Source of the DNA: Acidobacteria bacterium 28-9
GTDB taxonomy: Bacteria; Acidobacteriota; Blastocatellia; Pyrinomonadales; Pyrinomonadaceae
Length of the DNA: 64,000 bases
NCBI GenBank assembly: GCA_002050355.1
Contig: MWYY01000115.1
Coordinates: forward strand, 62,001-126,000
Direction: 5' to 3'
In this document: positions 56,741 to 64,000 of the stretch, piece by piece
Layout: the number at the start of each line of letters is the position of its first letter
Numbering within the stretch: position 1 is the first letter of the stretch
Program-made: the position numbers and the translations under genes
The notes under the pieces: generated by a model
What the model saw: the letters and a program-made list of their open reading frames with translations, nothing else
Told to the model about the DNA's origin: nothing
Database searches by the model: none

Positions 56741-57493
56741 TTAAGAAGTTGTCATTTGGACTTTTTCAACCGTTATTTCTTTACCCAAGATATTGGAAAT
56801 AATACGCTTTAGGATTATTGAAACTTCCTGCACTTCATTTCGATAAACGAGTGTCGATTCGATAAATTTTACTGGTGTTAAACGCTGCGCTATATTGAAG
56901 ATTTTTCTTTGCAGAGGAGTTACGATCCAGTTACTTTTCCCTTTTAGACAACTTTTACAAAAAAGATGGAAGTTTAATTGTAATCCGGTCGCTTCTTCTA
57001 AATTAAACTCTGTTTTGCAATTATTGCATTTGTTCCAATCTGGAAGAAAACCTCCCAATCGTAAAATCCAAAGTTCAAAATAAAGAACTATGTTCATGAG
57101 GCATTTTGGCTTTTCCGATGCCGTTTCCAAACAAATTTTAGCCATCCGGTAGAGTTTCTCATTAGGGTCGTGAGGCGGCGCAAAATTAACAATCAATTCT
57201 GATAAATATGAAAATTTTTGAAGAAAATGTGGATCACTTGCATTTTTAAAAAAAGATTTAACCATTTCAATTTGTCTGATCGATACTAATTCCCTTTCTT
57301 CTTTTTGAAAATAATTGACTTGTACTATCGAGAATGGTTCAAGGCTTCCGCCAAACCGACTTTTCAAACGTTTTGCGCCTTTTGCTACGCCTCTGACAAG
57401 TCCTTCTTCACGTGTGAGAAAAACAACAATTTTATCTGCTTCGGCTAAACTGTAACTTTTTAAAATTAAGCCTTCGGTTTCGACTAGAGACAT
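56741..57493 (-). CDS. recO: DNA repair protein RecO
   Basis: 250 residues. The N-terminal OB fold starts T-E-G-L-I-L-K-S-Y-S-L-A-E-A-D-K-I-V and contains G-V-A-K-G-A-K-R-L-K-S-R-F-G-G. A helical domain follows, with a four-Cys zinc site C-N-N-C (about 158-161) and C-K-S-C in the C-terminal half. It mediates RecF-pathway loading of RecA on SSB-coated DNA. Only 7 bases separate it from the lptFG-type gene. Confidence 0.96.
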   Translation of the reverse strand: MSLVETEGLILKSYSLAEADKIVVFLTREEGLVRGVAKGAKRLKSRFGGSLEPFSIVQVNYFQKEERELVSIRQIEMVKSFFKNASDPHFLQKFSYLSELIVNFAPPHDPNEKLYRMAKICLETASEKPKCLMNIVLYFELWILRLGGFLPDWNKCNNCKTEFNLEEATGLQLNFHLFCKSCLKGKSNWIVTPLQRKIFNIAQRLTPVKFIESTLVYRNEVQEVSIILKRIISNILGKEITVEKVQMTTS

Positions 57494-57502
57494 ATTTGAA
57501 AT

Positions 57503-57670
57503 TTATGTTATTGAATAAAATATCCAACCAATTACCAAACTGATAATCAAGAACTGCGCGAAAATTTTTACGCCGTAAATTATTCTTTGTCTTGAAGTTC
57601 CGTTTACAAAAACGGCAAAGGCAATCGAAACGAAAAGAGCAAAGCCAACCAGATAAAGAAAATGAATCAT
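57503..57670 (-). CDS. 55-residue two-helix membrane protein
   Basis: A small frame (ATG at 57670, TAA at 57503-57505). It encodes M-I-H-F-L-Y-L-V-G-F-A-L-F-V-S and onward: one membrane helix at about 3-22, a short polar loop N-G-T-S-R-Q-R, and a second helix at about 36-53. GGGAG lies 6-7 bases before the ATG. The ATG overlaps the stop of the upstream membrane-protein gene (ATGA), and recO starts 9 bases after its stop. Coupling and hydrophobic pattern make it very likely real. Function is unknown, and there is no homologue I can name. Confidence 0.75.
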   Translation of the reverse strand: MIHFLYLVGFALFVSIAFAVFVNGTSRQRIIYGVKIFAQFLIISLVIGWIFYSIT

Positions 57671-58047
57671 TTTTTTCTCCCTGTTTGAAAGTCAACGGCA
57701 TCGAAAGCAGCTAAATAATTTAGCAATCCGGCGACTTCTAAGAATCTTCCACCATATTCAAAGGTTGACCAGGCAGCAACATTTTGCGGCGGTGTTTTAA
57801 AAAGAAGGAAACTAATTACAGTACCTAATCCGTTGCCCATTCTAGCGAATATATTTAGAAGATAAAGCAAGGCTCCATCTTTGAACTCAAAACCTGGGTA
57901 ATACAATCCGCCACTAATCAAAGCAATGATAAACATTGCCCAAATTACGACCGCCAAAATAATACCGCTTTTCCAACGCCTTTGAATCAAATGTCCAGCA
58001 CCGGGCAAAAACCAAGATATTAAACCGATAGTGAATAGGTTATTCAT
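57667..58047 (-). CDS. Small membrane protein, DUF6677-like
   Basis: 126 residues with three to four hydrophobic segments. It starts F-T-I-G-L-I-S-W-F-L-P-G-A-G-H-L-I-Q-R-R, a TM2/DUF6677-like pattern (Pro-Gly-x-Gly-His-x3-Arg-Arg), followed by a second helix, a loop, and a third helix near 78-95. A GAGGGGG ribosome site precedes the ATG. It is coupled by ATGA to the 55-residue gene and then recO. Function is unknown; the conserved P-G-A-G-H motif recalls small proteins found beside signal peptidases. Confidence 0.7.
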   Translation of the reverse strand: MNNLFTIGLISWFLPGAGHLIQRRWKSGIILAVVIWAMFIIALISGGLYYPGFEFKDGALLYLLNIFARMGNGLGTVISFLLFKTPPQNVAAWSTFEYGGRFLEVAGLLNYLAAFDAVDFQTGRKK

Positions 58048-58175
58048 TTATAAAACGCCCCCTCATATTATTATAAACTTTAATAGTCTGAATTTCGACT
58101 TGTATAAATAATTCTTATTTTTACTACTAATTGCTAGTTAATTAAGGATTTAATTATCAAAAAATTACCTTAAAT

Positions 58176-59363
58176 TTAATACATTAAGTATTTTTTTCGC
58201 AATTTTGTGAATTTTTTGACATCGTGTTGCCAAGAAGTTTTGATGCCTTTTAAATCCATTCCTTTTTCAATAAATTGCCTCGTTTTAAATGTCCCGCTGA
58301 TAACGTCAAATGGATTGCGATCAAAAACATATTCGTATGGCGTTTCCTTCCACTTAAATTCGTTTGGATACAAGTCAAATATCGTTTTAACCACTGCCAC
58401 ACCGGTTATAACAGATTCATATATTTCTCTGTCAGTAACGTGCAAAAATACGCCTTCGCAAACTTTTCCGGCATGCTTTTGAAAGGTAGGTATAAACTTA
58501 GTTGAGCGGAACATAACTCCTGGTAGTTCAAGTGACTTTAGACTAACTGCTAACTCTTGAGCATTAATAAAAGGCGCGCCGACAATTTCAAACGGGCGAG
58601 TCGTCCCGCGCCCTTCCGAAACCTCCGTTCCTTCTAAATAGACCGTTCCCGGAAAGACAATTGTGGTATCGACAGTCGGTATATTTGGTGACGGCATCAC
58701 CCACGGAGAATCGGTTGCATCATAAAAATCCTCGCGCGACCAGCCGTCCATTGTAATTACTTCCAAGTCACAATTTATATCGAATTCCCGGTTAAATAGT
58801 TTAGCAATTTCACCGACTGTTAAACCGTGCCGCATCGGTATCGGAAATTGACCTACAAAAGATTCGTGTCCGATTTCTAACAAACTACCTTCTACCGAAA
58901 TACCATTTAAAGGATTCGGGCGGTCGAGAACGAACATTTTCTTTCCAAATTCAGCACAGGATTTCATTGAATTTGCTAGAGTGTATATAAAAGTATACAC
59001 ACGACAACCAACATCCTGTAAATCAAAAATTAGCGCATCCAAGTTTTCTAACATCGCTCCGGTCGGCTGGCGTGTCTCGCTGTACAGTGAGTAAATTGGC
59101 AAACCGGTTTTTTTATCAATTTCGTGCAGTGTTTCAATCATATTATCCTGCACATCGCCTCGAATTCCGTGCTGCGGTCCGAACAACGCAACTAAGTTAA
59201 TATCTGTGTTTTCAAAAAATAAATCGGCGGCGTGTCGAAATTGATGATTTACCGTTGCTTGATTGCAAATTAACCCGACGCGAAGATTTTTTAACTGAAC
59301 TTTTTGTTCATTTAAAACCTTTTCTAACCCTAACTTTATCGGTTTTTTTTGAAGTTTTGTCAC
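58176..59363 (-). CDS. namZ: Exo-beta-N-acetylmuramidase NamZ-like (DUF1343, GH171)
   Basis: 395 residues from a GTG. DUF1343 signatures are F-G-P-Q-H-G-I-R-G-D-V-Q (about 71-82), S-L-Y-S-E-T-R-Q-P-T, F-D-L-Q-D-V-G-C-R-V-Y-T-F and L-D-R-P-N-P-L-N-G. P-S-P-N-I-P-T follows. NamZ of Bacillus removes terminal MurNAc from peptidoglycan fragments. Unlike the exported Bacillus enzyme, no signal peptide is visible, so it may be cytoplasmic or have a mis-set start. With nagZ and the peptide-binding lipoprotein at 11-13 kb it fits cell-wall recycling. Confidence 0.88.
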   Translation of the reverse strand: MTKLQKKPIKLGLEKVLNEQKVQLKNLRVGLICNQATVNHQFRHAADLFFENTDINLVALFGPQHGIRGDVQDNMIETLHEIDKKTGLPIYSLYSETRQPTGAMLENLDALIFDLQDVGCRVYTFIYTLANSMKSCAEFGKKMFVLDRPNPLNGISVEGSLLEIGHESFVGQFPIPMRHGLTVGEIAKLFNREFDINCDLEVITMDGWSREDFYDATDSPWVMPSPNIPTVDTTIVFPGTVYLEGTEVSEGRGTTRPFEIVGAPFINAQELAVSLKSLELPGVMFRSTKFIPTFQKHAGKVCEGVFLHVTDREIYESVITGVAVVKTIFDLYPNEFKWKETPYEYVFDRNPFDVISGTFKTRQFIEKGMDLKGIKTSWQHDVKKFTKLRKKYLMY

Positions 59364-60064
59364 AAATTTTATTTTATTATTTTCTCACCACTGTATTTCG
59401 TTGAAAATTCAACAAATGTTTCAAATATTTTGCCTTAAAGTTTTTCTGTCTTCGCAACATTGTTCGGGGTGTCATTAAACTCCCAAATTAAATCTCCCCT
59501 GCCGTGTGTCTTCGATACATTCTACAACACCGTGTTTTGTCCAAGCTGTCGGTTTTAAGTTTAACTTACTTGTTTTATTGATTGATAATGATAATAATTA
59601 ACCCTTATTTTATTAGTGGTTATCAGACGCGACAGCAGACTTCTCTTTTCAATTTCGATTGAATGTAAATTTCTATCGAGCGGTTTAACTTGTCCATACT
59701 TTGCAGAATCTAAAGTTTGCGCGTATATCCTGAAACAACGTACCTCCTCGAAAAACATTCAATATCTGCATTCCGAAACAAATTCCTATAACAGAAATGC
59801 TCTTGCTTCTTGCCTCAGCAAAAACAAGCAAAATCTGTCCTATCGCTTTCAGGTACGACTTTTCCTATTTTGGATAGGGTCTACATTGTAAAGCAGAGAG
59901 CTTCGGAGTAATTGCGTCCTAGATATAATCCACGGCTTTCAATCTCCAACCGCCTGACAGGTCCGATTCTCGGTTTTTGTTTCATAAACGTTACAATGCT
60001 CAAATAATTTATAAGCATCTGTCAATTTGAGCATTTCAATTTAAAGATTTATCATTAATTTTTT
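59364..60064. other. 701-base stretch without a credible gene
   Basis: It lies between the divergent starts of namZ and hslV. Both strands carry open frames of 65-91 codons near 59561-59891, but they have no ribosome site, an unusual composition and no family pattern. A weak hairpin ending in a T-run (AACCG/CGGTT, about 59948-59978) and the inverted repeat described separately are the only structures seen. It is long for a simple double promoter, so an unrecognised RNA gene or gene remnant is possible. Confidence 0.5.
59995..60035. promoter_or_regulatory. Perfect 11-bp inverted repeat upstream of hslV
   Basis: AATGCTCAAAT (59995-60005) and ATTTGAGCATT (60025-60035) are exact reverse complements with a 19-base spacer, ending 29 bases before the hslV ATG. 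It resembles CIRCE (TTAGCACTC-N9-GAGTGCTAA) in layout but not in sequence or spacing. It could be an operator for heat-shock control or an RNA hairpin in the leader. Confidence 0.5.
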
Positions 60065-60616
60065 ATGAAACAAACACAAAAATCTACCCAAATACGCTCG
60101 ACAACGGTATTGCTGGTACGGCGTGACCAACAAGTTGCAATGGCGGGAGACGGGCAAGTTACTCTGGGCGAGACGATAATAAAAAGCAATGCCCGAAAAG
60201 TTCGTCGAATTTATAATGATAAAGTTTTAGTCGGATTTGCTGGCGCTACTGCCGATGCCTTTTCGCTTTTGGGCAAATTTGAAGCCAAACTCGAACAATT
60301 TCAAGGACAACTCGAACGCGCCGCTATTGAACTTAGCAAAGACTGGCGAATGGACAAATACTTGCGACATCTGGAAGCTCTTCTAATCGTTGCCGATAAT
60401 AAAGACGCTTTTTTGATTTCCGGTAAAGGCGACGTGATTTCTTCGGATGAAGGTTTATTGTCTGTCGGGTCAGGAAGTATGTTTGCACTCTCTGCAGCTC
60501 GCGCTTTATACAAACATACCCAACTAACTGCCAGAGAAATTGCCGAAGAATCCTTAAAAATAGCCGGTGAAATTTGCATTTATACAAATTCTGCTATCAC
60601 CCTAGAAGAAATTTAA
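60065..60616 (+). CDS. hslV: ATP-dependent protease proteolytic subunit HslV
   Basis: 183 residues. A 12-residue propeptide precedes the catalytic T-T-V-L-L-V-R (Thr 13 or 14 becomes the N-terminal nucleophile). [25 protein letters not shown] and V-G-S-G-S are typical. The dodecameric peptidase works with HslU, encoded 43 bases downstream, to degrade misfolded and regulatory proteins. Confidence 0.97.
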   Translation: MKQTQKSTQIRSTTVLLVRRDQQVAMAGDGQVTLGETIIKSNARKVRRIYNDKVLVGFAGATADAFSLLGKFEAKLEQFQGQLERAAIELSKDWRMDKYLRHLEALLIVADNKDAFLISGKGDVISSDEGLLSVGSGSMFALSAARALYKHTQLTAREIAEESLKIAGEICIYTNSAITLEEI

Positions 60617-60659
60617 AGTATTTAATGTTCACTAACGACAATTTTTGTTTTAAAAACTT

Positions 60660-62072
60660 ATGCCAATTTATTTGAGTGGTGAAATAAAGGAAACCGGGTC
60701 AAAATTAAAACTGGATGACCTAACGCCTCGCCAAATTGTTGCTGAACTCGATAAATATATTATCGGTCAAACAAATGCTAAACGTGCCGTTGCCGTAGCT
60801 TTGCGAAATCGAATTCGTCGCCATAAACTTCCGCCCGAAATTGCTCAGGATGTATTACCGAAAAATATCTTAATGATAGGCACTACCGGTGTTGGTAAGA
60901 CTGAAATTGCCAGGCGGTTGGCACGGCTTGCAAACTCGCCTTTTATCAAAATTGAAGCTTCAAAATTCACTGAAGTCGGCTATGTCGGACGCGACGTTGA
61001 AAGCATGATACGTGAATTAACCGAAATTGCAGTTGAGATGACTAAACAAGCCGCCTATTTAGACGTTTTGGAAAGGGCGAAGCAAAACATAGAGGAGAAG
61101 ATTTTAGATATTTTGCTTCCGTCTAATAACTCATATGTACCCAACGATTTTAACGAAGGTTTCGCAAATTCCGAAGATAATATAAAAACAAATCGCACCC
61201 GTGAAAAACTTCGTGAGCAGTTTAAATCCGGCGAACTCGATGAACGTTTGATTGAAATCGAAACTCAAGATCGCTCGAATGCAATGATTGATTTTGTCGG
61301 CGGTCAGGGGATGGAAGAAATGGGTGTTAATATACGCGATATGTTTGGTAATTTGTTTCCAGTCAAAACCGTAAAACGAAAAATAAAAATATCCGATGCT
61401 AAAGATTATATGCTGCGCGACGAGCAGGAAATTTTAGTGGATATGGAACAAATTACGCGCACAGCAATTGATAGAACCGAGTCGTCCGGCATAATTTTTC
61501 TGGACGAAATTGATAAAATAGCTGGCCGAGAGTCCAATTCCGGAAGCCCGGATATTTCAAGGGAAGGCGTTCAGAGAGATTTACTGCCGATTGTCGAAGG
61601 AACAACCGTCAACACAAGATATGGAATGGTTAGCACCGAACATATTCTTTTCGTTGCGGCAGGTGCTTTTCATATTTCAAAACCTTCTGATTTGATACCG
61701 GAGCTTCAGGGGCGTTTTCCGATACGCGTAGAACTGGAAAGCTTAACATTAGAGGATTTTAAGCAAATACTTATACAGCCTAAAAATTCGCTTATTATGC
61801 AGTATCAAGCCTTGCTTAAAACGGAAGATATTAAACTGGAATTTACGGAAGATGCAATTTTAACACTTGCCGAAATGACAGTCACTATTAATAAATTTAG
61901 TGAAGATATCGGAGCGCGCCGACTTCACACCCTTCTCGAAAAACTTCTTGAAGAAATTAGTTTTCTTGGTAATGAGCTGGAAAATAAAAATCAGATTATT
62001 GATGCAAATTATGTCAGAGATAAACTCGAAGGCATTATAAAGGACCAAAACTTAAGACAGTATATATTATGA
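60660..62072 (+). CDS. hslU: ATP-dependent protease ATPase subunit HslU
   Basis: 470 residues. Walker A G-T-T-G-V-G-K-T-E (about 77-85), the pore motif G-Y-V-G-R-D (about 106-111), the substrate-gating I domain (about 125-250), and Walker B I-I-F-L-D-E-I-D-K. The sensor region is R-F-P-I-R-V-E-L, and the conserved C-terminal tail ends near L-R-Q-Y-I-L, which docks on HslV. It forms one operon with hslV. Confidence 0.98.
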   Translation: MPIYLSGEIKETGSKLKLDDLTPRQIVAELDKYIIGQTNAKRAVAVALRNRIRRHKLPPEIAQDVLPKNILMIGTTGVGKTEIARRLARLANSPFIKIEASKFTEVGYVGRDVESMIRELTEIAVEMTKQAAYLDVLERAKQNIEEKILDILLPSNNSYVPNDFNEGFANSEDNIKTNRTREKLREQFKSGELDERLIEIETQDRSNAMIDFVGGQGMEEMGVNIRDMFGNLFPVKTVKRKIKISDAKDYMLRDEQEILVDMEQITRTAIDRTESSGIIFLDEIDKIAGRESNSGSPDISREGVQRDLLPIVEGTTVNTRYGMVSTEHILFVAAGAFHISKPSDLIPELQGRFPIRVELESLTLEDFKQILIQPKNSLIMQYQALLKTEDIKLEFTEDAILTLAEMTVTINKFSEDIGARRLHTLLEKLLEEISFLGNELENKNQIIDANYVRDKLEGIIKDQNLRQYIL

Positions 62073-62093
62073 TTTATACACTTTTTAAACATT

Positions 62094-63200
62094 ATGCTTA
62101 AGTTATTTTCTTTAAGGAATAGCAAAACTAAAAATGCGATATTAGCGCTTATAATTTTTGTTTTGCTTATTTCTGCCTTAAACTGTGGGAAACGCAAACC
62201 ACCTCTTCCTCCTCTCGAACGAGTTTCTCAAAGAATTGAAATTGATGGCTACCAACGTGGAAATCTCGTGAATTTAAGTTGGATTATGCCACCCAGAAAC
62301 GCTGCTGAAGCCAGTAACTTAAATATAAACCGGATTGATGTTTACCGGTTGGCAGAAACTCTAGATACTCCTTTAACTCTCTCTGAAGAAGAATTTTCAT
62401 CTCGCAGCACTTTAATAGCCAGTTTACCAATTTCAAATGATGATTTTGGGTTAAAAAAATTTACTTTTACGGATACATTAGAATTCGCCGGTCAAACTGT
62501 CCGACTGCGATACGCTATTCGATTCGTAAATTCATCCGGTCAAAAGGCAGCTTTTTCAAACTTTTTACTTGTAAAACCTACTGCCAAAGTCGCCGAGGCA
62601 CCGAATTCGCTAACCGCCACAACTACGGAAGAAACAATCATTTTAGATTGGGTTGCTCCGCAGTTGAATGTTGACGGCTCGAAACCGGTTAATTTGCTAG
62701 GCTTTAACATTTATCGCTCCGCGTCAGAAAAAGAAATAGCTAAAATTCTAAATACAATACCGGTTAGCAAACCAGAATTTTCCGATAAATTTTTTGAATT
62801 CAATAAAAAGTATTTTTATTTTATACGAGCTGTTTCCTTAGGAAGTAACGGAGAACCGGTTGAAAGCATTGAATCGAACATTGTAAATATCCTGCCGCAG
62901 GATATTTTCCCGCCGAACGCACCTGCAGCCATAACCATTGCCGCCGCACCCAATAATTTAGCAATCTTCTTTGCTGCTAATCTGGAAAAAGATATTGCCG
63001 GTTATAAAATCTATCGTTCGACTAATCCTAAACTTCCCTCTTTGCAATGGCAAAATTTAACCCAAGAATTATTGACGACCAACACATTTCAGGATGTAAA
63101 CGTTGATTCAGGAAAAATTTATTTTTATTATCTAGTTGCAGTGGATAAATCAGGAAACATTAGTAAACCTTCCGAAATTGTCTCGGAAACAGCGCCCTAA
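62094..63200 (+). CDS. Lipoprotein with fibronectin type III-like domains
   Basis: 368 residues. A long basic N region is followed by a hydrophobic helix (about 15-29) and lipobox S-A-L-N-C (Cys at about 31), then a Pro-rich spacer (K-R-K-P-P-L-P-P). Three Fn3-like beta-sandwiches follow (about 45-165, 170-270 and 275-365). The recurring marks are L-S-W-I-M-P-P, I-L-D-W-V-A-P and I-Y-R-S, with 'N-I-Y-R-S' and 'K-I-Y-R-S' as strand repeats. It is likely on the outer-membrane surface or periplasm. Role unknown. It follows hslU by 22 bases. Confidence 0.8.
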   Translation: MLKLFSLRNSKTKNAILALIIFVLLISALNCGKRKPPLPPLERVSQRIEIDGYQRGNLVNLSWIMPPRNAAEASNLNINRIDVYRLAETLDTPLTLSEEEFSSRSTLIASLPISNDDFGLKKFTFTDTLEFAGQTVRLRYAIRFVNSSGQKAAFSNFLLVKPTAKVAEAPNSLTATTTEETIILDWVAPQLNVDGSKPVNLLGFNIYRSASEKEIAKILNTIPVSKPEFSDKFFEFNKKYFYFIRAVSLGSNGEPVESIESNIVNILPQDIFPPNAPAAITIAAAPNNLAIFFAANLEKDIAGYKIYRSTNPKLPSLQWQNLTQELLTTNTFQDVNVDSGKIYFYYLVAVDKSGNISKPSEIVSETAP

Positions 63201-63208
63201 AACGTGAA

Positions 63209-63964
63209 ATGAAAATATGTCGATTTATACATGACGGTGTAATAAACAATGGTGTTGTTAAAGATGACTTTGTTTTTCTTCTTAAAGACTCCAAAAATCT
63301 CTTGCAAATACAACGAAATTTTAGCCGGGCAAGTTATCTAAAAAAATCGGAAGTTATATTTTTGCCTCCCGTAAAGCCTTCAAAAATCGTATGCGTTGGA
63401 CGAAACTATGCTGAACATGCTGCTGAGTTAGGAAATGAAATACCAAAAGAACCAGTTCTTTTCCTAAAAGCACCTACGTCAATTATCACTCAAGGCGATG
63501 AAATAATAATTCCAAAGCAATCGAATCAAGTTGAGCACGAAGGCGAATTGGCTGTAGTTATTGGGCGCGAGTGTAAAAATTTAACGGAAAAAGATAATCC
63601 TTATGATTTTGTTCTTGGGTACATTTGCCTTAATGATGTAACGGCTAGGGATCTTCAGCATAAAGATGTGCAGTTTACTCGTGCTAAATCCTTTGATACC
63701 TTTTGTCCGGTCGGGTTATTTATCGAAACTGAACTAGATGTTTCAGACCTTCGCGTAACGACAAAAGTTAACAATGTAATAAAGCAAGACGGGAAAACTT
63801 CTCAAATGGTTTTTTCCGTTCCCTTCCTTATCAGATATATTTCAAACCAAATGACGCTCAGAATCGGTGATATTATTACAACAGGAACTCCTTCCGGTGT
63901 TTCCAAATTAAATGACGGCGATGTTTGCGAAGTTGAGATTGAAGGAATTGGCATTGTGAAATGA
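63209..63964 (+). CDS. Fumarylacetoacetate hydrolase-family enzyme
   Basis: 251 residues. FAH-fold core with V-G-R-N-Y-A-E-H (about 62-69), F-L-K-A-P-T-S-I, the metal ligands in V-E-H-E-G-E-L-A-V-V-I-G, and N-D-V-T-A-R-D-L-Q. G-D-I-I-T-T-G-T-P-S-G-V lies near 216-227. Members decarboxylate or hydrolyse beta-diketo acids (YcgM/oxaloacetate decarboxylase type). The protein stops right after G-I-G-I-V-K, where relatives usually continue for a few residues. The stop lies at the junction of an exact repeat of the gene's own 5' end, so this copy is probably trimmed by a tandem duplication or assembly join. Confidence 0.88.
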   Translation: MKICRFIHDGVINNGVVKDDFVFLLKDSKNLLQIQRNFSRASYLKKSEVIFLPPVKPSKIVCVGRNYAEHAAELGNEIPKEPVLFLKAPTSIITQGDEIIIPKQSNQVEHEGELAVVIGRECKNLTEKDNPYDFVLGYICLNDVTARDLQHKDVQFTRAKSFDTFCPVGLFIETELDVSDLRVTTKVNNVIKQDGKTSQMVFSVPFLIRYISNQMTLRIGDIITTGTPSGVSKLNDGDVCEVEIEGIGIVK

Positions 63965-64000
63965 AAATATGTCGATTTATACATGACGGTGTAATAAACA
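63956..64000 (+). repeat. Exact 45-base direct repeat of 63204-63248, running off the window
   Basis: Bases 63956-64000 are identical to 63204-63248, a 752-base period. The match begins with the shared gtgaaatga and is unbroken to the last base of the window, so its full length cannot be seen. Confidence 0.98.
63961..64000 (+). CDS. Start of a second copy of the FAH-family gene, cut by the window edge
   Basis: The ATG at 63961 overlaps the stop of the first copy (ATGA). It opens the same first 13 codons (M-K-I-C-R-F-I-H-D-G-V-I-N) as the gene at 63209. Whether it is a complete gene, and whether it is real or an assembly repeat, depends on sequence beyond the window. Confidence 0.7.
   Translation, partial: MKICRFIHDGVIN

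Noticed and set aside
59616-59891. Open frames of 91 (plus) and 65 (minus) codons in the namZ-hslV gap
   Set aside because: No ribosome site, no recognisable family and odd composition; the frames overlap each other on opposite strands. I treat the region as non-coding.

Overview
The window comes from a low-GC (by eye about 40-43 %), Gram-negative-type bacterial chromosome. The diderm envelope is indicated by an LptF/LptG permease, an outer-membrane polysaccharide export protein, several lipoproteins and peptidoglycan-recycling enzymes. The mix of genes (ligase-associated exonuclease with an ATP-dependent ligase, fused LptF-LptG, HprK-like kinase with PqqD, AIM24-family protein) fits Acidobacteriota of the Blastocatellia type best. 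That placement is an inference from gene content, not something I could compute. I see no phage, insertion sequence, CRISPR array or rRNA.

Layout. 1-5.8 kb: the 3' part of an AIM24-family gene, a PTS enzyme I homologue, the RNase P RNA gene (with two extra hairpins relative to E. coli), a ribbon-helix-helix protein, a TPR membrane protein, a small zinc-ribbon membrane protein and a prepilin peptidase. 6.0-10.6 kb: a DNA-repair operon (MBL-fold exonuclease, ATP-dependent ligase, UvrC with a degenerate GIY-YIG domain) that runs antisense into a tRNA-Cys gene. 10.6-16.4 kb, minus strand: mutS, nagZ, an orphan oligopeptide-binding lipoprotein, tRNA-Gly and tRNA-Cys.

16.7-40.1 kb is one long co-directional polysaccharide locus of the Wzx/Wzy type. 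It encodes export protein and tyrosine kinase, nucleotide-sugar enzymes (GDP-mannose 3,5-epimerase-like, UDP-glucose dehydrogenase, a heptose nucleotidyltransferase fused to a phosphoheptose isomerase, and a UDP-GlcNAc dehydratase/reductase/2-epimerase set for an N-acetyl-L-amino sugar), glycosyltransferases, two methyltransferases, flippase, polymerase, and a WecA/WbpL-type initiating transferase. The locus ends with the most unusual pair in the window: an HPr-kinase-like protein followed by a PqqD-domain protein. The PqqD protein carries an internal twin-arginine-type leader and a 31-residue tail with the six-cysteine spacing of a cystine-knot miniprotein. A strong intrinsic terminator follows.

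40.2-64 kb is mostly housekeeping: tsaB-rimI, a DUF465-like protein, a beta-propeller protein, ssb, accA, dnaE, miaB, a bifunctional-nuclease-family gene, parA-parB, metK and ahcY (methyl cycle), fused lptF-lptG, recO, two small overlapping membrane-protein genes (one only 55 codons), namZ, hslV-hslU, an Fn3-type lipoprotein and an FAH-family hydrolase. The last 45 bases repeat the start of the FAH gene exactly, so the window ends inside a tandem duplication or an assembly repeat.
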